The notes under the pieces: generated by a model | What the model was told of the DNA's origin: nothing | The model's input: only the letters and a program-made list of their open reading frames with translations | The model's database searches: none | DNA from: Methylacidimicrobium sp. AP8 | GTDB taxonomy: Bacteria; Verrucomicrobiota; Verrucomicrobiia; Methylacidiphilales; Methylacidiphilaceae | Reading direction: 5' to 3' | DNA: 64,000 nucleotides | NCBI RefSeq assembly: GCF_903064525.1 | Contig: NZ_LR797830.1 | Location: 2,108,001-2,172,000, forward strand | Position numbers and translations under genes: made by a program | Shown: in pieces, positions 1 to 6,397 of the stretch | Layout of the letters: each line of letters opens with the position of its first letter | How positions within the stretch are numbered: the stretch's first letter is position 1

Positions 1-500
1 ACCAGTTGGTGGAGAAGTGCTCGGGGGCGCGCCTCGTTGTGCTGGATACGTTGAGCCGCATGCATCGTCTTGACGAAAACAGCAACGGGGACATGGCGGT
101 GGTGGTGGCGTGTCTGGAGCGCCTTGCACTGGAAACGGGAGCGTCCGTCTTGTTCCTGCACCACGTCAGCAAGGGCAGCGCACGAGAGGGGGCCACCGAT
201 CACCAGGGAGCCGCGCGGGGTGCGTCGGCGCTTGTCGACAATGCCCGGTGGTGCGGGTTCATTGCACCCATGACTTCAGAGGAGGCCGCACGCCTTGGGG
301 AAGAACCCAAGGGTGCGCCACCTATCGGCGAGGCGCGCCGCAGGCATTTCGTCCGTGTTGGTGTCTCCAAGCAGAACTACGGAAGCGCGCCGCCGGACCG
401 CTGGTATTCGCGGGACGGCCATGGCGTGCTCCTGCCGGCAGCGTTGTCGGCTTCGGAGCCGACCGGCCGCAGAAAGGGGGCGCATCGTGCACAAGCCTGA
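1..500 (+). CDS. repA: RepA-type plasmid replicative helicase, C-terminal part
   Basis: The reading frame is open at base 1, so the N-terminal part with the Walker A motif lies outside the window. About 166 residues remain. They resemble the C-terminal part of the hexameric helicase RepA of IncQ plasmids such as RSF1010, which unwinds DNA at oriV. Visible family motifs are VVLDTLSRMHRLDE (Walker B region), VLFLHHVSKG and GVSKQNYG followed by DRWY. RSF1010 RepA is about 280 residues, so a little over half is present. The stop codon overlaps the start of repC by 14 bases, the same coupled repA-repC arrangement as in IncQ plasmids. Whether the gene is complete upstream cannot be seen. Confidence 0.88.
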   Translation, partial: QLVEKCSGARLVVLDTLSRMHRLDENSNGDMAVVVACLERLALETGASVLFLHHVSKGSAREGATDHQGAARGASALVDNARWCGFIAPMTSEEAARLGEEPKGAPPIGEARRRHFVRVGVSKQNYGSAPPDRWYSRDGHGVLLPAALSASEPTGRRKGAHRAQA

Positions 501-1335
501 GCTGACGCACGCGCGCCATGACCCGATCCATTGCCTGGCACCGGGCTTGTTCCGCAGTCTCCAGAAGGGCGAGCGCAAGCGTGCCAAGCTGGATGTCGTC
601 TATGACTTCGGCGACGGCAGGCGGGTGGAGTTCAGCGGTCCCGAACCGCTGGGAGCGGACGACCTGCGCATCTTGCAGGGCCTGGTGGCCATGGCGGGGC
701 CGGCTGGGCTGGTGCTTTCACCCGAGCCGCAAACGGAGGCGGGCCGGCAGCTCCGGCTGTTCCTTGAGCCCAAATGGGATGCGATCCGGCAGGATGCGAT
801 GGTTGTCAGGGGAAGCTACAGGGTACTGGCACGTGAAGTCGGCTACGCCAATGTGGATAACGCCAAGCCGATCCGAGACTGCATCGAGCGTCTCTGGAAG
901 GTCTCGGTCATCGTGCAGGATGGGAAGCGGCGCCAAGGCTTCAGGCTTCTTTCGGAGTACGCCAGCGACGAGCACGACGGAAAGCTCTACGTGGCGCTTA
1001 ACCCCCTTCTGGCCCGTGCCGTGATGGGCGGTCAGCACGTGCGGATCAGTATGGGCGAGGTGCGGGCTCTACGAACCGATGCTACGCGCCTCCTCCACCA
1101 GCGCCTGTGCGCCTGGATTGACCCAGGCAAGTCGGGCCGTGCGGACATCGACACTCTGTGCGGGTACGTTTGGCCCGACGCAGCGGTGAATGCCAACACG
1201 GTCAAGACCCGGCGTCAGACAGTCCGCCGTGCCCTGGCTGAGCTGGACGCGCTGGGCTGGAGAGTGGAGAGCTACACCAAGGACAAATGGGAAATCTCCA
1301 GGCCCAAGCTTACCGAACCCCGGCTGGGGCGGTGA
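487..1335 (+). CDS. repC: RepC-type iteron-binding replication initiator (IncQ family)
   Basis: A 282-residue protein very similar to RepC of RSF1010 (about 283 residues), which binds the oriV iterons and opens the origin. Shared blocks include HDPIHCLAPGLFRSL, FSGPEPLGADDLRILQGLV, RQLRLFLEPKW, LLSEYASDE and IDTLCGYVWP. The chosen start is GTG at 487. It gives the family length and an N-terminus matching the family; starts further upstream would run through repA. The 14-base overlap with repA suggests translational coupling. Iterons follow 12 bases after the stop, so initiator and likely target are adjacent. The gene looks intact. Confidence 0.9.
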   Translation: MHKPELTHARHDPIHCLAPGLFRSLQKGERKRAKLDVVYDFGDGRRVEFSGPEPLGADDLRILQGLVAMAGPAGLVLSPEPQTEAGRQLRLFLEPKWDAIRQDAMVVRGSYRVLAREVGYANVDNAKPIRDCIERLWKVSVIVQDGKRRQGFRLLSEYASDEHDGKLYVALNPLLARAVMGGQHVRISMGEVRALRTDATRLLHQRLCAWIDPGKSGRADIDTLCGYVWPDAAVNANTVKTRRQTVRRALAELDALGWRVESYTKDKWEISRPKLTEPRLGR

Positions 1336-1347
1336 GCATGCGTGGGG

Positions 1348-1413
1348 CCCACTTTAACGCCACCCAACCCCCACTTTAACGTCACCCAATCCCCACTTTA
1401 ACGCCACCCCGAT
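1348..1413 (+). repeat. Three 22-bp iterons, probable oriV binding array
   Basis: Three head-to-tail copies start at 1348, 1370 and 1392 with exact 22-bp spacing. Their shared core is CCCACTTTAACGYCACCC; copy 2 has T where copies 1 and 3 have C, and copy 3 diverges in its last bases. Tandem 20-22 bp iterons next to repC are the hallmark of IncQ-type origins, where RepC binds. An A+T-rich stretch follows at once, as expected for a melting region. Function as an origin is inferred. Confidence 0.8.
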
Positions 1414-1560
1414 GATGCAAAAAAATTCAATAAATACAATGTGTTATGAGAGGTCTGGAAATGCTTTCCAAGATTATCCAAGAGATAATCCACTAACCGA
1501 ACTTCCGCTGTGTAGTGTCGCAAGTGATTGTAGCAGAACGTTAAGACTTTTTCGTTCTGC
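1414..1560. other. A+T-rich intergenic DNA with two hairpins, possible origin remnant
   Basis: No gene seen. The segment begins with an A-rich run (about 1418-1440) right after the iterons. It contains a 6-bp inverted repeat ATTATC/GATAAT (1473-1478 and 1484-1489) and a perfect 8-bp inverted repeat GCAGAACG/CGTTCTGC (1533-1540 and 1553-1560). The latter abuts the 3' end of the leftward transposase remnant and could be its terminator or part of the element's end. An origin-melting role for the A+T-rich part is an inference. Confidence 0.45.
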
Positions 1561-3174
1561 CTACATGGCCCATTTGGGCGGGCGAGCAAAGAGGGGGAGG
1601 AGGTCGAGCTTTTGGAGCAGTGCGTTGATGTCGGCGGGGATCTTGGAGAAGAACCCGATCAAAGGCCGTCCGTTTGGGGCAAGCCGGATCAAGCGGATCG
1701 CCTGAAGGCGGCGGAGCACTTGGGCACCTCTTCGGTAAACCCTTTGGCCACCCATTCGGTCCTGAGGCGGGCATTCATCCAGAAAGCCAAGAAGCAGATT
1801 CTCACGTGGTTGCGGACCCGATCGGGCCGCCAATGATAGACCGGACGGACTTCGAGGTAGCTCTTGAGTTCTGAAAAAGCGGCCTCGACCTCTGCGAGCC
1901 GCTTGTAGTGGGTCAGCACCTCCTGAGGAGAAGCCTTGGCGGACGGGAGGTTGGTCTCCAAAAGATACCAGCCGTCGATCGCCTCTTCTTCTTTGACCCG
2001 CTCTTGGTCAAGCTTCCACCAGAACCGGCCCTTGGCGTCGACTCCATACTGAAAGTACTTATGGGCCTGGATCCGCTGGAGCGCCCGGCCGATCCGGCTG
2101 CCGAGCTCGACCGGGTCTGCTCCCTTGCGCGTTGCCTTGGCAATCTGGCGCAGCTCTTCCTCTCCTCGGGCAATGCGGCTCTGCCGCCGCTCCCGATCGC
2201 GCATCGCGCGCCACTCCCCTCCGGCAACGACGTAGCGAACCCCTTGGTGCTCGATCTCCATCACCCGGGTTCGATCCGTCAGCCAGAGCTGCCGATCTTT
2301 GGGAAGTCGCCGAACGATCTCCTGGAGCTTGGTCCCAGTTGATCGGGTCACGTACTCAAGCTCCATGCCGGTGAGCATCTCCAGATTCCACCGGCTCTTC
2401 ATCCCGCCATCGAAGACGAAGGTAGCCTCTCGGATCCCGAGTCGGCGTCTGAGAGTCACCAAGAGCCCCGTCAGCGTCGTGCTGTCCGCCCGGTTCCCCG
2501 CAGGACCTCCACATGGATCGGATCCCCGGGCATCGGTGGCGACCGCAAGAAGCACCTGCCGCCGATCTTGCCGGTGATCCCGGCTGTAGCCGTACTGCGC
2601 CAATCCCTCGGGGCCGTCCCCTCGAAGTAGACACTCGAAGGTCATAGAGCACCAAGCTCGCTCCCTCTGGTTGGGCTTCCCGGTAAAGCTTCTTCTCGAT
2701 CCCGCTCCAAACGCCGTTGAGCCCATCCATCGCCCGGTAGAGATCGTCTTCTTCCAGGTCCTTCTCCTCCAGCCCGCATACCTTAGCCAAAAGCGTCCCG
2801 CCTGCTTCCTCCCGAAGGGCGAGCTTGGAAGAGGGAAAGAGAATCCGTCCAAAGATCATCGCTTTCAAAAGCCGCCCCTTCCGCTCCGAACCCACCCCGG
2901 AAAGAACCTGATCGAGTCCAAATCGCTGCCACGCTTGCTCGAGGACCGCGAGTCCTCCGTAATCCAGAGCTTCCTGCCCTTCCAGTCCGTCCAGGGGCAC
3001 CAGCTTCTTCCCCTGCAGCAGCGCTCGGACCGCCTGCTGGACCTCCACCGGCATCCGGGTCAGATTGGACAGGATCCTCGTCTTGACCTGCTTGCCCACC
3101 CGATACGACTCCCGGACAAGAACGGATCGGTAGACTTTGCCCCTCTGGCAAGTGCGCACCTCTTGCACGTACAT
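1561..3174 (-). pseudogene. IS4-superfamily (IS1634-like) transposase, multiply frameshifted
   Basis: Three overlapping frames on the minus strand together give one transposase of about 535 residues. The N-terminal third runs from ATG at 3174 to VLYD near 2645. The middle resumes in another frame at GDGPEGLAQYGYSRDHR and carries DDE-type blocks such as FVFDGGMKSRW, YVTRSTGTKL and AFSELKSYLEVRPVYHW. The C-terminal part resumes near 1730 in a third frame as VLRRLQAIRLIRLAPNGRP and ends at 1561. Around 2615-2650 the expected linking motif VYFEG sits in the remaining frame, so at least two small indels are needed there plus one near 1730. The gene is therefore a pseudogene unless the assembly has errors. 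Terminal inverted repeats could not be resolved. Confidence 0.85.
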
Positions 3175-3521
3175 GCCTACAATATGCCAAGAGCATGATG
3201 CTTATGCAAACAAATGTTATTCACATTGTATTCGCATTACACGTCCTACATTATTTTGTGTAAGTCCTTCATGTGCCAAAACAATCCTCAAAATTGTGCG
3301 GAAGATGGGCTAGGCGCGGCCGAGGCCTTGCCTTCCTTCAGGACACCAAAAGATACAAGGGCCGGGAAGGGTACGTGTAATCTGTTAGCACCTCCCCCGA
3401 GGGGCGGCTCAACACCCGTGTCGCCGTTGACTGTCCGGCCCTTGGGCGGCGTGGCAGATGCATGTTTTGTCTGTGAATCGAGGGGCCGCTGGAATCTGCC
3501 GAACGGCCCCTTTCCTTTTGG
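3175..3521. other. Intergenic DNA between two insertion sequences
   Basis: No supported gene. The first ~110 bases are A+T-rich and probably belong to the upstream end of the broken insertion sequence. The rest is G+C-rich with several short inverted repeats and ends in a terminator-like hairpin. The last eight bases (3514-3521, CCTTTTGG) are the left copy of the target duplication of the neighbouring ISL3 element. The sequence continues logically at 4934, so this is probably plasmid backbone once joined to the oriT region. Confidence 0.5.
3481..3519 (+). terminator. Intrinsic terminator-like hairpin
   Basis: An 8-bp perfect G+C-rich stem, AGGGGCCG (3481-3488) with CGGCCCCT (3504-3511), encloses a 15-base loop. 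It is followed by a T-rich tract TTTCCTTTT. This has the shape of a rho-independent terminator reading rightward. No gene immediately upstream is recognised, so what it would terminate is unclear. Confidence 0.4.
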
Positions 3522-3569
3522 GGCTCTTCGCTGAATGGAATGGGCGGAGGAGGCAGATTTGCCATTGAG

Positions 3570-3599
3570 GGATGGCAAGAAACGGTGTTCTTGCCATCC
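3570..3599. repeat. Perfect 12-bp inverted repeat upstream of ISL3 transposase
   Basis: GGATGGCAAGAA (3570-3581) pairs perfectly with TTCTTGCCATCC (3588-3599) across a 6-base loop. A competing stem is possible: TTGCCAT just upstream can pair with ATGGCAA of the left arm. It lies in the 5' leader of the transposase inside the insertion sequence and may limit read-through transcription or translation of the transposase; that role is inferred. Confidence 0.65.
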
Positions 3600-3630
3600 G
3601 TCTTCGACGGATTTTGAGTCCGGGCGAATT

Positions 3631-3672
3631 GCCGTCAAGGACACTTCGACTTCGTCGATCCTCCTTGACGGC
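3631..3672. repeat. Second inverted repeat in ISL3 leader
   Basis: GCCGTCAAGGA (3631-3641) pairs with TCCTTGACGGC (3662-3672), an 11-bp perfect stem. The 20-base loop contains a smaller CGA/TCG stem-loop. It is 38 bases upstream of the transposase ATG. With the hairpin at 3570-3599 it makes a tandem pair of strong structures in the leader. Confidence 0.65.
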
Positions 3673-3710
3673 GGATTGCCAAGCTCGCCTCGTTTTCCGA
3701 TTCTTCGGGC

Positions 3711-4919
3711 ATGGATGCGAACAAGCTTTTTGGGATGGCCTTACAGTTGGGTCCGGAATGGAAGGTGACTCGAAGCGAACTGTCTGCGGTGGATCACACC
3801 TTGAAGATCTGGCTCGATTTTCGCGAGGGCCATCGGTTCCCCTGTCCGGAATGCGGGCGTCCTTCTCCTGCGCACGACACGGTGGAGAAGCGGTGGAGGC
3901 ACATGAACTTCTGGCAGTACAAGACCGAGCTGGTGGCGCGGGTTCCTCGGGTGGACTGTCCGGAGCACGGAGTGCGGTTGGCGGAAGTTCCCTGGGCCAG
4001 ACCGGGGAGCGGGTTTACCCTGATGATGGAGGCGGTCATCCTGATGCTTTCCCAGGAGATGCCGGTTTCCCAGGTGGCCAAGATGCTCAAGGAGCAGGAC
4101 ACCCGGCTGTGGAGAATCTTGGAGCATTACGTGGAAAAGGCCTATCGGAAGGAGGATTGGAGCGGGGTGAAGCGGATCTTGGTCGACGAGACCAGCAGCA
4201 AGCGGGGTCACCGCTACGTGACCGCCGTTACCGACGCGGAGAGCCGGAAGCTCCTCTTCCTGGCGGAAGGCAAAGGGAAGGAGGCCTTGGAGGCATTTGC
4301 CAAGGAGATGCGCGAGCATGGAGCGAGTCCCGAGCAGATCGAGCTAATCTGCATGGACATGAGCCCTTCCTACATTTGCGGAGCCAAGGAGCACTTCCCC
4401 AAGGCGCAGATCGTCTTTGACCGCTTCCACCTCATGCAGATGGCGGGGGAGGCGGTCGACCAGGTGCGTAAGGAGTTCGTGCGTCAGGGGCTGCTGCCGA
4501 AGGGAAGCCTCTGGGCACTGCGAGGCAACGAATGGACGCGAAGCGAGGGGCAGAAGAGTCTGCGCGCTTCCCTTTGCGCCGCCTACCCCCGACTGGGAAG
4601 AGCCATTGGGCTCCGGGAGGCTCTGCAAGAGATCCTCGGCCAGGAGGATCCCCAAGAGCTCCGCTGGTGGCTACAGTGGGCCGATCGCAGCCGGCTTGCT
4701 CCCTTCCGAAGGCTTTCCAAGACGCTCAAAGAGCACCTGGACGGCGTCCTTGCTTTCTTCCAGAGCCGGGTGACCAATGGTCTCATCGAGGCGATCAACG
4801 GACTCATCCAGCTTGCCAAAAGGATGGCGAGAGGGTTTCGAAGCTTCCGGTGCTTGCGGATCGCCGCTTTCCTCAAAGCCGGAAAGCTGAGGTTGGATGT
4901 TCCCGCCTTGGCCACATGA
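3711..4919 (+). CDS. tnpA: ISL3-family transposase
   Basis: A 402-residue DDE transposase of normal length for the ISL3 family. The N-terminal zinc-binding part shows CPECGRPSP followed by VDCPEHG. The catalytic core shows ILVDETSSKRGHRYVTAV (first Asp), CMDMSPSYICGAKEHFPKA then FDRFH (second Asp), and NGLIEAINGLIQLAKR with GFRSF (catalytic Glu region). There is no frameshift. The stop overlaps the right inverted repeat. The enzyme should move its own element by cut and paste or related chemistry using the ends at 3522 and 4933. Two strong hairpins precede the gene. Confidence 0.93.
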   Translation: MDANKLFGMALQLGPEWKVTRSELSAVDHTLKIWLDFREGHRFPCPECGRPSPAHDTVEKRWRHMNFWQYKTELVARVPRVDCPEHGVRLAEVPWARPGSGFTLMMEAVILMLSQEMPVSQVAKMLKEQDTRLWRILEHYVEKAYRKEDWSGVKRILVDETSSKRGHRYVTAVTDAESRKLLFLAEGKGKEALEAFAKEMREHGASPEQIELICMDMSPSYICGAKEHFPKAQIVFDRFHLMQMAGEAVDQVRKEFVRQGLLPKGSLWALRGNEWTRSEGQKSLRASLCAAYPRLGRAIGLREALQEILGQEDPQELRWWLQWADRSRLAPFRRLSKTLKEHLDGVLAFFQSRVTNGLIEAINGLIQLAKRMARGFRSFRCLRIAAFLKAGKLRLDVPALAT

Positions 4920-4970
4920 AACAGCGAGGAGGCCCTTTTGGTGCCCATCGCGACCGCGCGCAGGCCATGT

Positions 4971-5050
4971 TGCGCGAATATGTGCGATTCAATGCGACGA
5001 AGCGCGAACGTACGCGACGAAACGCGATGATGCGCGAAGACGTGCGATTG
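4971..5050. repeat. 10-bp phased GCGA array beside oriT
   Basis: GCGA recurs at 4974, 4984, 4994, 5004, 5014, 5024, 5034 and 5044, eight copies spaced exactly 10 bp. Degenerate versions continue in or near phase (GTAG 5054, GCGC 5064, GCGA 5073, GCAT 5083, GCAG 5093). The flanking bases of each unit vary, so this is a phased motif array, not a simple tandem duplication. One copy per helical turn puts every site on one face of the DNA. It lies between the ISL3 element and the oriT nic region, where RP4 carries the intrinsically bent TraK-binding segment. A similar accessory-protein site is an inference. Confidence 0.75.
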
Positions 5051-5103
5051 ATCGTAGATTCGCGCGCCGATCGCGAAAGATCGCATAAGTTCGCAGTGAG
5101 CTT

Positions 5104-5203
5104 TGACGGCAAGATATGTGTTGTGGGCCTACGCGCAAGCGCGAAGTCCTCCAACACTCCCCCTTACTCGCCATTGGCTCGACGGCATCCTGCTCTGCGA
5201 GGC
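5104..5203 (-). other. oriT: RP4-like (P-type) origin of transfer
   Basis: From memory this segment aligns with the RP4 oriT in the same position relative to traJ. On the minus strand TATCTTG/CC (cut expected between 5110 and 5109) corresponds to the P-type nic core. GTGGGCCTAC and the CGCGC-AA-GCGCG hairpin (5132-5143) match the RP4 GTAGGCCCAC block and its TraJ-binding inverted repeat. The block ATCCTGCTCTGCGAGGC (5187-5203) appears identical to the sequence just before RP4 traJ. A TraJ-like gene follows 56 bp later. No relaxase gene is in the window, so transfer would need one in trans. Confidence 0.75.
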
Positions 5204-5258
5204 GCACCTTCGCTGCCGCGACAGTTGCCCTCACTCGCACCCACGGGAGGAACATGCG

Positions 5259-5633
5259 ATGCCAGGCGATAGCGCGAACGACCTGCTTGAGCTACCCCGG
5301 CGCAGCCTGCCGCCGATCAAGGTCTGGGTCACACTCGAGGAACGGGCCGAGATCGAAATCCGTGCGGCACAGACCGGGCTTTCGGTTTCGGCCTACATGC
5401 GGGCGGCAGGGCTGAACCACCCGGTCCGCTCTGTCCTTGACCTGAAGGCCGTGGCTGACCTGGTAAGGGTCAACGGCGACTTGGGGCGGGTTGCCGGACT
5501 ACTGAAGCTTTGGCTCGCCGAGAAGCGAGGGCAGGGGGCTAGCCCTGTGGACGTGGAGGCGTTGATGAAGGAGCTGTGGGCGCTCCAGACCGAGATGCGT
5601 CAGATCATGGGGCGAGCGGTCCGGGGGAGGTAA
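5259..5633 (+). CDS. traJ: TraJ/MobB-type relaxosome DNA-binding protein
   Basis: A 124-residue protein like TraJ of RP4 and related Mob proteins, which bind an inverted repeat in oriT and recruit the relaxase to nic. The family signature is clear: LPPIKVWVTLEERAEIE near residue 16, SVSAYMRAAGL, then VRVNGDLGRVAGLLKLWL at about 68-85. The start is ATG at 5259, with GGGAGG 8 bases upstream; an ATG at 5254 is out of frame. Its likely target, the hairpin at 5132-5143, is just upstream. In RP4 traJ is followed by the relaxase traI; here the relaxase is missing and a recombinase follows after a 179-bp gap. Confidence 0.85.
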   Translation: MPGDSANDLLELPRRSLPPIKVWVTLEERAEIEIRAAQTGLSVSAYMRAAGLNHPVRSVLDLKAVADLVRVNGDLGRVAGLLKLWLAEKRGQGASPVDVEALMKELWALQTEMRQIMGRAVRGR

Positions 5634-5812
5634 AGGGCCGGCTACAACAGCGCTCAACTTGTGGGTTTGGTTCAGCAGGCTGGTAAGTGCCCTATCCTGC
5701 CAGCCAACAGTACAACACTTCAGCGCATTCCTTGCAGAGTTTCGATTTTACTGGCGGAGCATATCAAGAACTGTTAAGATAACCGTCAGTTTTCTATGTC
5801 CATGAACTGTCA
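5634..5812. other. Intergenic region with second nic-like core and possible recombinase site
   Basis: No gene. CTATCCTGCC (5692-5701, plus strand) equals the RP4 nic core as I recall it, and is in opposite orientation to the nic core at 5104-5112. Further on, AACTG...CAGTT (5770-5792) forms an imperfect dyad, followed by AACTGTCAA just before the recombinase start. These could be subsites for the adjacent serine recombinase. Both readings rest on short matches. Confidence 0.35.
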
Positions 5813-6388
5813 ATGAATAGGCGTGTCGGATATGCGCGCATTTCGATGGGCGAGCACCACCTGGACCTGCAGCGCGATGCGCTCCAGCAGGCTGGGTGCA
5901 GCCTGATTTACGAGGAAGTAACCATCGGCAAGAACACGGTACGCCCTGAGCTTGAGCGTTGCTTCAAGGCGTTGCGGCCCGGGGATACCTTCGTGGTGTG
6001 GCGATTTGATCGACTCGGGCGCAGTCTGCATGACTTGGTGCAGCTCGTGTCCGAACTTGAGCGGCACGGCGTGCATTTCGAGAGCCTGGTCGAGAAGATC
6101 GAGACAGGCAGTGCATCGGGCAGACTGCAATTTCATGTGTTTGCGGCGCTAGCTGAGTTCGAGCGCGGTTTGATCCGTGAACGGACGCAGGCAGGGTTGG
6201 CTGCGGCTCGCGCCCGTGCTCGTGGCCGGCGCGGTGGCCGCAAGCCGAAGTTAGATGCCCAGCAGGTACAAGAGATCAAAGCGCTGCTGCGCGATCCAGA
6301 TGTCAAGGTGGCCGAGGTGCCTCGCCGTGACGGAGTTTCCCGAACCACCCTTTACAAGCACGTTGGCGTCATCACGCCGTTTCAATGA
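5813..6388 (+). CDS. Serine recombinase / resolvase
   Basis: A 191-residue small serine recombinase of the resolvase/invertase group. The N-terminal catalytic domain has GYARIS with the nucleophilic Ser near residue 11, the VWRFDRLGRSLHDL arginine motif near 64-77, and ALAEFERGLIRERTQAGL. The long helix leads to a C-terminal helix-turn-helix ending RDGVSRTTLYKHV. Such enzymes resolve plasmid multimers or cointegrates, or invert DNA segments. It is 9 bp upstream of the methyltransferase gene and could share its transcript. No typical transposase partner is next to it, so a plasmid resolution role is as likely as a transposon one. The start has no obvious ribosome binding site. Confidence 0.9.
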   Translation: MNRRVGYARISMGEHHLDLQRDALQQAGCSLIYEEVTIGKNTVRPELERCFKALRPGDTFVVWRFDRLGRSLHDLVQLVSELERHGVHFESLVEKIETGSASGRLQFHVFAALAEFERGLIRERTQAGLAAARARARGRRGGRKPKLDAQQVQEIKALLRDPDVKVAEVPRRDGVSRTTLYKHVGVITPFQ

Positions 6389-6397
6389 GGACTTGGG

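Larger units (their letters stand above)
3522..4933 (+). mobile_element. ISL3-family insertion sequence, apparently complete
   Basis: The element is 1412 bp. The left end reads GGCTCTTCGCTGAATG and the right end, read inward on the other strand, GCCTCCTCGCTGTTTC; 10 of the first 12 bases match. Both ends are flanked by the identical 8-mer CCTTTTGG (3514-3521 and 4934-4941). An 8-bp target duplication is typical of the ISL3 family, as is a left end starting GGCTCTTC. The single transposase is uninterrupted. The element separates plasmid-like DNA on the left from the oriT-type DNA on the right. The perfect duplication suggests a recent insertion. Confidence 0.9.

Noticed and set aside
295-486. 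N-terminal extension of repC from ATG 295
   Set aside because: It would lie entirely within repA in another frame. The recognisable RepC sequence begins right after GTG 487 and the length then fits the family.
2356-3174. Programmed frameshift in the IS4/IS1634-like transposase
   Set aside because: At least three frame changes are needed, and two of them lie within about 30 bases with the missing residues in the third frame. No slippery run with a stimulator fits this; decay or sequence error is simpler.
4971-5093. CRISPR array
   Set aside because: The repeated unit is a 4-base motif on a 10-bp period, without conserved long repeats or spacers, and no cas gene is nearby.
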